From assembly GCF_019195395.1 (NCBI RefSeq), contig NZ_CP078067.1:2309783-2373782 (forward strand): a stretch of DNA of 64,000 nucleotides. The letters run 5' to 3'. A model generated the notes under the pieces. It was not told the DNA's origin, did not search any database, and worked only from the letters and a program-made list of their open reading frames with translations. Of the stretch, positions 35,725 through 44,167 are shown one piece after another. How positions within the stretch are numbered: the stretch's first letter is position 1; every line of letters begins with the position of its first letter. Origin of the DNA: Kaistella faecalis (GTDB lineage Bacteria; Bacteroidota; Bacteroidia; Flavobacteriales; Weeksellaceae). Position numbers and translations under genes: made by a program.

Positions 35725-37032
35725 TTAAAAGAAAATTTTATAAAGATTTCTGGCACTCGAAACAATAAGCAGAAGTGCAACCAAAATCAGCGCAGTTTTA
35801 CGTGGCATTTTTCCTGCTAATCTTGCAGCGATAGGCGCAGCCAGAACTCCTCCGATAATTAATCCCAAAATGATTTCGATATTTGAAACTCCCAAACTTG
35901 AAAAGAAAACAATCGCTGCAGAAAGCGTTACGAAGAATTCGGCCATGCTTACGGTTCCGATGACGTAATTGGTTTTTCGTCCTTTGGAAAGAAGGGTGGA
36001 AGTAACAATCGGTCCCCAGCCGCCACCGCCAAAAGCATCCATCATTCCGCCCAGAAAACCAAGTCTTCCGAGGTGTGTTTTCTGTTTGATTACGATCTTT
36101 TTAAAAGCCAGTCTTGTAATTCTGTAGCCCATCAGAAGCGTGTATGTTGCCATTAACCCTTTTGCAAGGTTTTCGTACTCATTGCCTAGATAAATAAGAA
36201 GCAGCGAGCCGCAAACTGCTCCAATAATGCCCGGAACCGCCAGGTAAAGCAACATTCTTTTATTAACATTTCCGTACTTATAATGCGAATATCCGCTCAT
36301 GGCGCTGGAAAACATCTCTGCAGTGTGAATAGAACCGGAGATCGAAGGCAATTTAATTCCCATACCTAGCATTAGGGTGGAACTCGTTAACCCATAACCC
36401 ATTCCCAGAGCACCATCTACCATTTGCGCAAAAAATCCGATCGCGAGCATCCAGTAAAACTCCTGGGGAATTTCGTATACAAAATCTTTTGCCTGGATAA
36501 AGGAAAAATATTTATCGAAAGCGATGCCGAGGAAAAAAGCAGCGAAAGCCAGGGATAAATAGATCACAAGCCTTCTGTATTTTTTCGCATCTTTCGAATA
36601 TTGCCATTTCGATTTCTGCTCTTCCGCCGGAAGTTGATTTTTTTCTGAAATGAAACTTTCAAGCTGAAAATCGCTTAGTTCCGGTTTGTTTTCGATACTG
36701 ATGAGGATGTTTTTCTTCTGAACAATATCGATAATTTCGGTATAAAAACCAATTCCGCAATCGGTAATTAGAGCGATGTGGGAACTGTAGAAATCGTCTT
36801 CGAAGAACCGCCTTTCGTGAAGCCTGATGCTGTCATGATTTTTTGCAAATTGTTTAATTTTCTCAGAAATATTTTCACATACCAGATTTATCTGGGTTTC
36901 CGGGAAACTATCAACAAGTAAATTCAGGTTTTTCAGTGCCTGGCTTCCACCGCCTACAATAAGTACTTTCAGGTTTTCCAGATTCAGGAAAACGCTGAGG
37001 GATGTATTATGTATTTTGCTTTCAATAGACAT
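35725..37032 (-). CDS. TSUP transporter fused to siroheme-synthase-like Rossmann domain
   Basis: The 435-residue protein joins two parts. Residues 1-125 resemble the NAD-binding domain of precorrin-2 dehydrogenase (CysG/Met8): VLIVGGGSQALK, then LITDCGIGF and a terminal IENKPELSDF like the NVVDAPKAASF of CysG. Residues 145-435 are a TauE/SafE (TSUP) permease of about eight helices (DGALGMGYG, GGMMDAFGGGGWGP). TSUP proteins export sulfite and other sulfur anions. It is the last gene of the sulfate assimilation operon, which fits both halves. Confidence 0.88.
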   Translation of the reverse strand: MSIESKIHNTSLSVFLNLENLKVLIVGGGSQALKNLNLLVDSFPETQINLVCENISEKIKQFAKNHDSIRLHERRFFEDDFYSSHIALITDCGIGFYTEIIDIVQKKNILISIENKPELSDFQLESFISEKNQLPAEEQKSKWQYSKDAKKYRRLVIYLSLAFAAFFLGIAFDKYFSFIQAKDFVYEIPQEFYWMLAIGFFAQMVDGALGMGYGLTSSTLMLGMGIKLPSISGSIHTAEMFSSAMSGYSHYKYGNVNKRMLLYLAVPGIIGAVCGSLLLIYLGNEYENLAKGLMATYTLLMGYRITRLAFKKIVIKQKTHLGRLGFLGGMMDAFGGGGWGPIVTSTLLSKGRKTNYVIGTVSMAEFFVTLSAAIVFFSSLGVSNIEIILGLIIGGVLAAPIAARLAGKMPRKTALILVALLLIVSSARNLYKIFF

Positions 37033-37062
37033 TAAAAGATGCGCTGTGTATAGCTTTTAAAT

Positions 37063-38304
37063 CTAAAGAAGCATTACTGCACCTACGGTAGAATTGCTGG
37101 TTTCATCAACAAGAATTGCGCTTCCTGTGGCGCTGTTTTTTTCAAAGGAATCAAACACCAGTGGTGATGCGGTTTTCAGCCTCACTTTTACAATTTCGTT
37201 CAGTTTTACTGAATCTGTTGCAGGGATTCGCTGTAAAGTATTGACATCAATTTTGTATTCAATCTCTTTAATGATGGTTTTCAGAAGTCTGCTTTTATGC
37301 TGAATGAAATATTTATTTCCTTCGTTCAGTTCACGTTTGTCGAGCCAGCAAACCAAAGCTTCGAACTCATTTTCGACTTGTGGCTGATTTTCTGTTCTTA
37401 CAAAGAAATCTCCACGGCTTACATCAATATCATCAGCTATATGTAATACGGCAGGTTGTAGCGCAAAAACTTCTTCTACTTCAGTACCGCCGGTTTCCAC
37501 TTTAGAAATCGTAGTTTCTATATTTTCCGGAAGAATTGTGATTCTGTCTCCTTTTTTATAGGTTCCTGAAATAATTTGGCCGGCATAACCACGGTAATCA
37601 TGAAGTTCATCGGTCTGCGGACGAATAACATACTGAACCTGAAATCTTGCATTTTCATAATCTACATCATTTCTAACTTCTACATTTTCTAAAAAGCTCA
37701 AAAGCGGCTCGCCTTCGAACCACGGCATTTTCTCAGATTTTTCGACAATATTATCCCCATTGAAAGCGGAGATTGGGAAAAACGCTACATTTTTTAGTCC
37801 GAGATTTTCTGCAACTTTGCGGTAATCTTCTTTAATTTTATTGTAAACTTCCTCCGAATAATCAACCAAATCCATTTTGTTTACGGCCACCACAACATGT
37901 TTCATTTTCAACAATGATGCGATGATCGAATGTCGCCTAGTTTGCTCAATCACACCTTGACGCGCATCAATCAAAATAATAATGAGCTGTGAATTTGATG
38001 CTCCAGTAATCATATTTCTAGTGTACTGAACGTGTCCCGGTGCATCGGCAATGATAAATTTGCGCTTTGGTGTAGAAAAATAGCGGTAAGCAACATCAAT
38101 GGTGATTCCCTGTTCTCTTTCGGCGCGAAGACCGTCGGTAAGAATAGCCAGATCGATGCCGTCTGCATTTTTATTTTTCGACTGTTTTTCGAGGGCCTCA
38201 AGCTGGTCAACCAAAATGCTTTTGCTGTCGTAGAGCAGTCTGCCAATCAGTGTGCTTTTCCCGTCATCAACACTTCCGGCGGTAATAAATCTTAATATAT
38301 CCAT
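37063..38304 (-). CDS. cysN: Sulfate adenylyltransferase, GTPase subunit 1
   Basis: CysN is the EF-Tu-like GTPase that drives APS formation by CysD. The 413-residue protein has GSVDDGKSTLIGR (G1), DAPGH (G3) and NKMD (G4), then two beta-barrel domains. The length ends where the barrels end, so there is no fused APS kinase (CysC). It is 54 bases downstream of cysD. Confidence 0.95.
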   Translation of the reverse strand: MDILRFITAGSVDDGKSTLIGRLLYDSKSILVDQLEALEKQSKNKNADGIDLAILTDGLRAEREQGITIDVAYRYFSTPKRKFIIADAPGHVQYTRNMITGASNSQLIIILIDARQGVIEQTRRHSIIASLLKMKHVVVAVNKMDLVDYSEEVYNKIKEDYRKVAENLGLKNVAFFPISAFNGDNIVEKSEKMPWFEGEPLLSFLENVEVRNDVDYENARFQVQYVIRPQTDELHDYRGYAGQIISGTYKKGDRITILPENIETTISKVETGGTEVEEVFALQPAVLHIADDIDVSRGDFFVRTENQPQVENEFEALVCWLDKRELNEGNKYFIQHKSRLLKTIIKEIEYKIDVNTLQRIPATDSVKLNEIVKVRLKTASPLVFDSFEKNSATGSAILVDETSNSTVGAVMLL

Positions 38305-38358
38305 GTTCAGTTTAAGTAATAATTGAGGAGAAAGGGTGAAATTTTGTAGTGAATTAAC

Positions 38359-39267
38359 TTAGAAGTAACCTCCTTTTTTGCGGTCTTCCATGGCGGCTTC
38401 GGTCACTTTATCATCAATTCTAGTTTCGCCGCGCTCAGAAATTCTGGAAGCTGTGATTTCGTTTACCACTTCATCCAGCGTGGCTGCGTGGCTTTCTACA
38501 GCGGCAGTACAAGTCATGTCGCCTACGGTTCGGTAGCGTACTTTTTTATTGATGATGGTATCATTTTCATCAATCTGAATGAAATCTGAAACTGCAATTA
38601 ACTGTCCTTCATATTCAATAACATCGCGTTGGTGCGCGAAATAAATCGAAGGAAGCTGAATTTTTTCTTTTTTAATGTAATTCCAGACATCCAGCTCAGT
38701 CCAGTTAGAAATCGGGAATACCCGCACATTCTCACCTTTGTGAATTCTTCCGTTGTAGATGTTCCAAAGTTCCGGCCGCTGAAGCTTTGGTTCCCACTGA
38801 CCGAATTCGTCACGTACAGAAAAAAATCTTTCTTTGGCTCTCGCTTTTTCTTCGTCACGGCGCGCACCGCCAATACAGGCATCGAATTTAAATTCTTCAA
38901 TCGTATCCAGAAGGGTATGGGTTTGAAGCCAGTTTCGGGAAGCAAATTTGCCTTTCGGTTCGGTAAGTTTTTTCTCGCGAATCGTATCTTCAACTTTTCT
39001 TACGATTAATTCAGCGCCAATTTCTTCAGCCAGCTGGTCACGGTAATTCAATGCTTCAATGAAATTATGACCCGTATCAATATGAACAAGCGGAAAGGGA
39101 ATTTTCATCGGCGCAAATGCCTTTTTTGCAAGATGGACAAGCGTAATGGAATCTTTGCCGCCGCTGAAAAGCAGGGCAGGTTTTTCGAACTGTGCCGCCA
39201 CTTCGCGCATGATGAAAATACTTTCGGCTTCTAACTGTTTAAGATAGTCTAATTTATATTTGCTCAT
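38359..39267 (-). CDS. cysD: Sulfate adenylyltransferase, catalytic subunit 2
   Basis: CysD adenylylates sulfate to APS. The 302-residue PP-loop protein has SGGKDSITLVHLA for ATP, HIDTGHNF, and the CIGGARRDEEKARAKER block. It forms the sulfurylase with CysN downstream. Confidence 0.96.
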   Translation of the reverse strand: MSKYKLDYLKQLEAESIFIMREVAAQFEKPALLFSGGKDSITLVHLAKKAFAPMKIPFPLVHIDTGHNFIEALNYRDQLAEEIGAELIVRKVEDTIREKKLTEPKGKFASRNWLQTHTLLDTIEEFKFDACIGGARRDEEKARAKERFFSVRDEFGQWEPKLQRPELWNIYNGRIHKGENVRVFPISNWTELDVWNYIKKEKIQLPSIYFAHQRDVIEYEGQLIAVSDFIQIDENDTIINKKVRYRTVGDMTCTAAVESHAATLDEVVNEITASRISERGETRIDDKVTEAAMEDRKKGGYF

Positions 39268-39310
39268 ATTGATAACTATGCGTTTTGAGATTTTTTAAAT
39301 TTGATGAAGA

Positions 39311-40009
39311 TCAAAGGGTATGTGAATGCAGACCGCACTCTTTCTGGGATTCTTCCCAAAACCAACGGCCGGCTCTCGGGTTTTCACCTTCTGCTATGGC
39401 TCTGGTACACGGTTTACAGCCAACGCTGATAAATCCTTTTTTATGAAGAGGCAAATCCTGAACATTATGCTGTTCGATATAATCTAAAACATCCTGATAG
39501 GTCCAGTGAATCAACGGGTTGAATTTGAAAAGTTTCCGGTCGTCATCCCATTCGATCATTTTCATGTTTTCGCGGTTTTCCGACTGCTCGCTGCGTAAAC
39601 CGGTAATCCAGATCTTAGCGCCTTCCAAAGCGCGGTTGAGAGGTTTTACTTTTCTAATGTAACAACATTCTTTGCGGTTTTCTACAGAATGGAAAAAAGC
39701 ATTTATTCCTTTTTCGTTCACATATTTTTCAACATCTTCAGAATCGGGAAAATAAACCTGGGTTTTTGTTCCGTATCTGGCATTGTTTTGTGAAAGCAGT
39801 TCGTAATGCTCATAAAAAAGTCTCCCCGTATCCAAAGTGAAAACTTCAATATTCATTTTGTTTTTAAAGATCATGTCGGTAATTACCTGATCTTCCTGAC
39901 CTAAAGAAGTGGAAAATACGGCGCCAGAAGTAAATTTTTCTGAAATAAATTGTAAACCCTCTTCGGCTGTTAAATTTTCAATTAATAGAAGATCTTCTTG
40001 TAAAAGCAT
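39311..40009 (-). CDS. cysH: Adenylyl-sulfate reductase, [4Fe-4S] type
   Basis: The 232-residue protein reduces activated sulfate to sulfite. It has the PP-loop-like STSLGQEDQ and the four iron-sulfur Cys: C115-C116 (KECCYIRK) and C198/C201 (GCKPC), and the catalytic Cys225 in ECGLH. This Cys set marks the APS-reducing branch rather than the E. coli PAPS reductase. With no cysC in the cluster, the pathway likely runs from APS directly to sulfite. Confidence 0.94.
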   Translation of the reverse strand: MLLQEDLLLIENLTAEEGLQFISEKFTSGAVFSTSLGQEDQVITDMIFKNKMNIEVFTLDTGRLFYEHYELLSQNNARYGTKTQVYFPDSEDVEKYVNEKGINAFFHSVENRKECCYIRKVKPLNRALEGAKIWITGLRSEQSENRENMKMIEWDDDRKLFKFNPLIHWTYQDVLDYIEQHNVQDLPLHKKGFISVGCKPCTRAIAEGENPRAGRWFWEESQKECGLHSHTL

Positions 40010-40029
40010 ATAGTAAGGATTGTTGCCGG

Positions 40030-40059
40030 CAAATTTACTTTTTAATTATTAACCTACAA
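40030..40059 (-). promoter_or_regulatory. Promoter of the cys operon, TTG-N19-TAAATTTG
   Basis: On the minus strand TTG (40059-40057) and TAAATTTG (40037-40030) have a 19-base spacer, just upstream of the cysH ATG at 40009. Confidence 0.65.
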
Positions 40060-40068
40060 AATTGGTAG
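40054..40068. promoter_or_regulatory. Candidate Rrf2 operator overlapping the -33 box
   Basis: CTACAAAATTGGTAG is an imperfect palindrome (12 of 15 positions match its reverse complement) that covers the TTG of the cysH promoter. Rrf2-type regulators bind palindromes of this kind. The regulator gene ends 23 bases away. Confidence 0.55.
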
Positions 40069-40090
40069 ACTATTAAGCCAAAAAAAGTTC

Positions 40091-40492
40091 TTATAATTGA
40101 CTAAGCTTTCTTTTCTCCAAAACTGCGAGTGTAGCATCGCGAACCTCAATTAAAACGTCGTGTAAAGCGCAGTGATTTTCATTACAGTTAAGACAGTTTT
40201 CATAGAAATTAAGGCTTACACAGGGTAGCATGGCAATAGGTCCGTTGAGCAAACGAATAACACGTGCAAGGGAAATATCCTCGGGATTTACGTTCAGAAA
40301 ATAGCCGCCGCCTTTTCCTTTTTTACTGTCGAGGATTTCAGCTTTTTTTAATTCCAGAAGAATGTTTTCGAGAAATTTGAGCGGTATTTTTTTCTTTTCC
40401 GCAATTTCTGAAATCAGAATCGGACCTTCGTTCTGTTTTTCAACAAGATACGAAAGCGCTTTTAAAGCATATTGCGATTTTTTCGATAACAT
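40091..40492 (-). CDS. Rrf2-family transcriptional regulator
   Basis: The 133-residue protein has the winged helix-turn-helix of Rrf2 (KKSQYALKALSYL, then ISEIAEKKKIPLKFLENIL and GKGGGYFL). Four Cys (91, 100, 103, 108) lie in the effector region, one more than the three of IscR, so an iron-sulfur cluster or a thiol sensor is possible. The gene is directly upstream of cysH on the same strand. CymR, an Rrf2 protein of Bacillus, controls sulfur genes, which makes a similar role likely here. Confidence 0.85.
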   Translation of the reverse strand: MLSKKSQYALKALSYLVEKQNEGPILISEIAEKKKIPLKFLENILLELKKAEILDSKKGKGGGYFLNVNPEDISLARVIRLLNGPIAMLPCVSLNFYENCLNCNENHCALHDVLIEVRDATLAVLEKRKLSQL

Positions 40493-40496
40493 ATCA

Positions 40497-40504
40497 CAAA
40501 AGTA
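40497..40504 (-). promoter_or_regulatory. -7 box of the rrf2 gene (TACTTTTG)
   Basis: This TAnnTTTG match on the minus strand ends four bases before the ATG, so the transcript may be nearly leaderless. Confidence 0.4.
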
Positions 40505-40578
40505 ATAAAAACCGGAGAGATAAAAATTCGAGGTGAAACTTCAAAAATTGTTTAAGTTCGCATAAATTTAGTTTCAAT

Positions 40579-41007
40579 ATGTTCAGCAAACAGGAAGCGC
40601 AGCAGCTTAAAAAAGATTTTTGGATCGCTTTCGGGAAAAGTTTTCCCAGGAAATGGCTTTTGTATGATACCAAAATTAAAGATTTTTCTCTGAAATTTTA
40701 CGCGGATAATAGAAAAGCTGAAGTTTCAATAGATATTGAAATGAAAGATGAACTGTTTCGCAATGCGTATTACGAAAAGATTTGGTCTTTGGAAGAAATG
40801 CTGAAAGAAGAAGTTGGTGAAATTCAAAAAGATGAATTTTTTACGCTGGAAAACGGAAAAGTAATTTCCAGGATTTGGGTAACAAAAGACAATGTTTCTG
40901 TTTTCAATAAAAATACCTGGCAGGAAATCTTCCAGTTTTTTGTCGAAAAAATGGATGGTTTTGAAAGGTTTTATTATGAATACGAAGATTTCATTAAAGA
41001 TGTTTAA
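40579..41007 (+). CDS. DUF4268-like protein
   Basis: The 142-residue soluble protein, rich in Lys, Glu and aromatics, has the DUF4268 look: FWIAFGKSFPRKWLLYDTKI near the start, then VSIDIEMKD and a C-terminal FERFYYEYEDFIKD. The family fold is thought to relate to nuclease-associated domains, but I see no catalytic motif. It stands alone, with a terminator after it. Confidence 0.72.
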   Translation: MFSKQEAQQLKKDFWIAFGKSFPRKWLLYDTKIKDFSLKFYADNRKAEVSIDIEMKDELFRNAYYEKIWSLEEMLKEEVGEIQKDEFFTLENGKVISRIWVTKDNVSVFNKNTWQEIFQFFVEKMDGFERFYYEYEDFIKDV

Positions 41008-41011
41008 AAAC

Positions 41012-41045
41012 AAAAGCGGTTTCAGAATCCTGAAACCGCTTTTTA
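41012..41045. terminator. Bidirectional terminator
   Basis: AAAAGCGGTTTCAG pairs with CTGAAACCGCTTTT around a 4-base loop, between the convergent DUF4268 and gldG genes. Confidence 0.9.
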
Positions 41046-41061
41046 TTTTTTAGTAATGTTC

Positions 41062-42717
41062 TTAGCCAAATTTCTTTTTTCTGAACCAGAAGAAAATTCC
41101 GCCCAAAACTCCGGTAATTGCCAAAGGAAGCAATAAATTAAGCCACTGCCAGTTACTTTTTTCTTCGTCGATTCGCTGTCTGTCCAGAAGTCGTGCTTCA
41201 ATATTGCGGTTTCTCAGTTCCATTAAATTTGAATCATCCAACAGAAAATCAAGCGCATTTCTGAGAAACTGTTCGTTTCCGTAGGTCTGTTTCGTAAGAA
41301 GATCTTCTCCCAATGGCAGCGCATTTCCTTTGTACACTTGGTTTCTGCCGACATCTCCGTCTGCAATTACAATCATTTTATTATCGCTGCTTTGTGCTTT
41401 GAAACCCGGATATCCATTTTTTTCGCTTCTGGAAGCATAAGCTGACGTGAATTTTCCTTCTAAACTAACCGCGAAAATTTTTGGTGTTGTGGGCTTGTCA
41501 AATTCGCTTAAAGAATCAGTTCTTACTATTTCACCTAAAGCCACATAGTTAGGAACTTGTTTAACGTTTGTCCTTTCACTGGATTCAAAAAGTACGCGGG
41601 TTTTAATGTTTTTTCTTCCTAAAGTATCGATTGATGTTGGGAATTCAAGCTTTACAGGATTGATGTTTTTGGTGATTGGATTTTTAGTTTCTGCAATACC
41701 GAGTGGAAAGTAAGGCCACAGAAAACTGCTGAACTGTGGATTTCCGGCAACTTCACCGGAGACAATTCTGATGAGTGCAGATTTCTTCATATCCTTCACC
41801 AATCCAGGATTAATCCGGAGTCCGTAGTTAAAAAAGAAATCGGTAAGATTGGTCTCCATTGGGTAGGCCATGATTTTTTTCGACTGAAAAAGGGTGTCCA
41901 TTTCCGCATTTACCGCATCAATCATCCACAGGGTTTTTCCGCCGTTCATGATGTATTGGTCGAGAATAACTTTTTCGTTTTCGGTGAAAGCTTTTCTTGG
42001 TTTTGCGATGACCAGCGCGTCCATTTGTTTCAGTTTCGGAACGTCCGCCAGTGAAAGTTCAGTTTGGTTTTCCGGAATTATAGGACCGGCATTATAACTT
42101 TCAAGCGCCATATCGATAAAACCCTGGAATTGGCTTGGACCAAGTTCGTCTTGATTGATCAGAATTCCGATATTTTTCTTTTCTTCTTCGGTGATTGCTT
42201 TAATATTGGAAGCGAAATTATACTCGAGGTTTTCAATCGATCTGCTGAGCTGTTCCGAGGCGTCGATTCCGCTTTGGTTGATGATGAGCGGGATTGAACT
42301 ACCATAGGAATTATATTTGAGCGCGGCGAAAGGAAACATGACGATTTCTGAAATTTTTCCGTCTTTCATATCCGGAAGAATAGATGGCTGCATTCCCATA
42401 GCGGCCAAAGTGTCTTTCGACATTTTGGTTTTGATTGGGTCAATGAATTTATAGTCGATTTTAGGATTTATTTTCCTGAATTCCTCGAGCATAAATTTCG
42501 TTTCATTCTGCAGCTGACGAAAACTTGCCGGGAAATCGCCTTCAAGATATACATCTACCGTTAAAGGTTTTTTAACGGATTCCAGAATTTTTACCGTCGA
42601 TTCAGACAAGGTGTAGCGTTTTTCCTGAGTGAGATCGAATCTTTTGGAAAAAACTCCGAAAATTCCAAGAATCAGAACTGCCCCGATGATGATATATGAA
42701 ATATATTTTTTATTCAT
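41062..42717 (-). CDS. gldG: Gliding-motility ABC transporter auxiliary protein GldG
   Basis: The 551-residue protein has one membrane helix at each end (about residues 7-24 and 520-542) and a large periplasmic part between them, as in Flavobacterium GldG. Visible family blocks are FDLTQEKRYTLS near the start, KKPLTVDVYLEGDFPA and IADGDVGRNQ. GldA, GldF and GldG form an ABC transporter needed for gliding; the ATPase gene gldA is not in the window. The ATG at 42717 is used; the longer frame would overlap gldF. Confidence 0.92.
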   Translation of the reverse strand: MNKKYISYIIIGAVLILGIFGVFSKRFDLTQEKRYTLSESTVKILESVKKPLTVDVYLEGDFPASFRQLQNETKFMLEEFRKINPKIDYKFIDPIKTKMSKDTLAAMGMQPSILPDMKDGKISEIVMFPFAALKYNSYGSSIPLIINQSGIDASEQLSRSIENLEYNFASNIKAITEEEKKNIGILINQDELGPSQFQGFIDMALESYNAGPIIPENQTELSLADVPKLKQMDALVIAKPRKAFTENEKVILDQYIMNGGKTLWMIDAVNAEMDTLFQSKKIMAYPMETNLTDFFFNYGLRINPGLVKDMKKSALIRIVSGEVAGNPQFSSFLWPYFPLGIAETKNPITKNINPVKLEFPTSIDTLGRKNIKTRVLFESSERTNVKQVPNYVALGEIVRTDSLSEFDKPTTPKIFAVSLEGKFTSAYASRSEKNGYPGFKAQSSDNKMIVIADGDVGRNQVYKGNALPLGEDLLTKQTYGNEQFLRNALDFLLDDSNLMELRNRNIEARLLDRQRIDEEKSNWQWLNLLLPLAITGVLGGIFFWFRKKKFG

Positions 42718-42739
42718 TTTAAATAATTCTAAAGTGTTT

Positions 42740-43468
42740 TTACTTTTTCTTCTCAACGAAAATTTTAGCTAAAAACAGACAGAGCACGGTAACCAACAGG
42801 AAATAAAAAATATCACGGGTGTCTATGAGACCGCGGGTAAAAGCAAGAAAATGCTGATAAAAACCGATGTTGGATAAAATATAATCAGCGCCTCCCAATA
42901 ATTTGTAACTGGCCAACTGCTCGACTCCGAAATAAAAGATAAAACACATGAATACACCTAACAAATAAGCCATAATCTGGTTTTGCGAAAGTGATGATGC
43001 TAAAATTCCTACCGCTGAAAATGCTGCAGTTAAAATCATTAAACCAAAATAACTCCCGAAAGTAGCGCCTAAATCGATGTTTCCTGCCGGAACGCCCAAA
43101 GTATAAACAGTGTAAAGGTAGGTAAGCGAGGGGAGGAGGCATAAAACTCCAACGAACCAAACTGCCAGGAATTTCCCTAAGATGATTTCAGAAATTTTCA
43201 CAGGCTGAGAAAAAAGCCAGTTCAGAGTTCCCGATTGCTGTTCCTCTGCAAGAGTTTTCATTGATATAGCGGGAATAATAAACATCAATAACCACGGTAC
43301 CAAAACAAAATAACTTTGTAATGAGGCTGTTCCGATGTCGAAAATATTAGAATCGTTTTCGAAGAAAAACAGAAAGAGCGTTCCTATTAAACTGAAAGCA
43401 CCGATGATGAGCCAGGCACTCCAGTTGCCGAAATAACTCCAAAGTTCCTTTTTAAATATTGCTGTCAT
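42740..43468 (-). CDS. gldF: Gliding-motility ABC permease GldF
   Basis: The 242-residue permease has six hydrophobic segments and the ABC-2 loop LAEEQQSGTLNWLFSQPVK typical of the GldF/NosY type. The start is the ATG at 43468, which shares a base with the stop of the upstream HemJ-like gene (TAATG). It is 22 bases before gldG. Confidence 0.92.
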   Translation of the reverse strand: MTAIFKKELWSYFGNWSAWLIIGAFSLIGTLFLFFFENDSNIFDIGTASLQSYFVLVPWLLMFIIPAISMKTLAEEQQSGTLNWLFSQPVKISEIILGKFLAVWFVGVLCLLPSLTYLYTVYTLGVPAGNIDLGATFGSYFGLMILTAAFSAVGILASSLSQNQIMAYLLGVFMCFIFYFGVEQLASYKLLGGADYILSNIGFYQHFLAFTRGLIDTRDIFYFLLVTVLCLFLAKIFVEKKK

Positions 43469-44013
43469 TATTTCCTTGCTTTGTTTACGAGTTTTACGGT
43501 AAGCATAATTGCAAATACCAAAACGATAAATCCGGTGATTAATTGCCACCAATTGTCCAGTACCCAGGATTTTAGAATCACGGTGAAAACTACAAGAAAC
43601 AGAATAAATGTCGCAATTTCATTGGCTTGCCGCAGTTTGATGTTTTTAATTGGTAAAACTTCTCCGTGTAGATTTTTCATCTGCAATACTTTTTTCCAGC
43701 ACCAGAAATGATAAGCTGCAAGGCCAAGTAAGAATGTTAATTTTAAATGAAACCAGGGTGCTTTCAATAAACCGGAATTCAGATAAATTAATATAAGACC
43801 AGTCAACAGCATAATTACTCCCGCCGGAAGGGTAATGATATTCCATAACCGCCGGGCCATGAAAACGTACTGTTCACGGAGAATCTGTTTTTTTGCGGCC
43901 TCAAACTCATCGGTGTCTTTGTAGTAAACAAAGAGCCGAACCAGATAGAAAATTCCTGCAAAATAACTGACCATAAAAACAATATGGAAGGCTTTGAGAA
44001 TGGTATAAAGCAT
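43468..44013 (-). CDS. hemJ: HemJ/CopD-like membrane protein
   Basis: The 181-residue protein has four to five membrane helices. KAFHIVFMVSYFAGIFYLVRLFVYY-like N-terminal sequence (about residues 7-31) and LKLTFLLGLAAYH match the HemJ (UPF0093) family, which holds the membrane protoporphyrinogen IX oxidase; His10 and the Lys of the LKL segment correspond to its conserved residues. It is translationally coupled to gldF. Its link with gliding genes is positional only. Confidence 0.78.
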   Translation of the reverse strand: MLYTILKAFHIVFMVSYFAGIFYLVRLFVYYKDTDEFEAAKKQILREQYVFMARRLWNIITLPAGVIMLLTGLILIYLNSGLLKAPWFHLKLTFLLGLAAYHFWCWKKVLQMKNLHGEVLPIKNIKLRQANEIATFILFLVVFTVILKSWVLDNWWQLITGFIVLVFAIMLTVKLVNKARK

Positions 44014-44029
44014 CAGAAAAATTTAGGTG

Positions 44030-44037
44030 CAAAGATA
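44030..44037 (-). promoter_or_regulatory. -7 box of the hemJ-gldFG operon (TATCTTTG)
   Basis: An exact TAnnTTTG match on the minus strand lies 16 bases before the hemJ ATG. No TTG is seen at the right spacing. Confidence 0.45.
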
Positions 44038-44167
44038 GCAGATAAAAGTGATTGTAGAAAGACCCAAGATCTTAACAGTAAATTTTTGTGTTAAAATTAT
44101 CATTTAGGAAGAGTATATCATTAATTTTTAGTTTTTTTGCATACTACAATTATTTATCCTACTAATT

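Noticed and set aside
42718-42756. A longer GldG start
   Set aside because: It would overlap gldF, and the family N-terminus matches the ATG at 42717.
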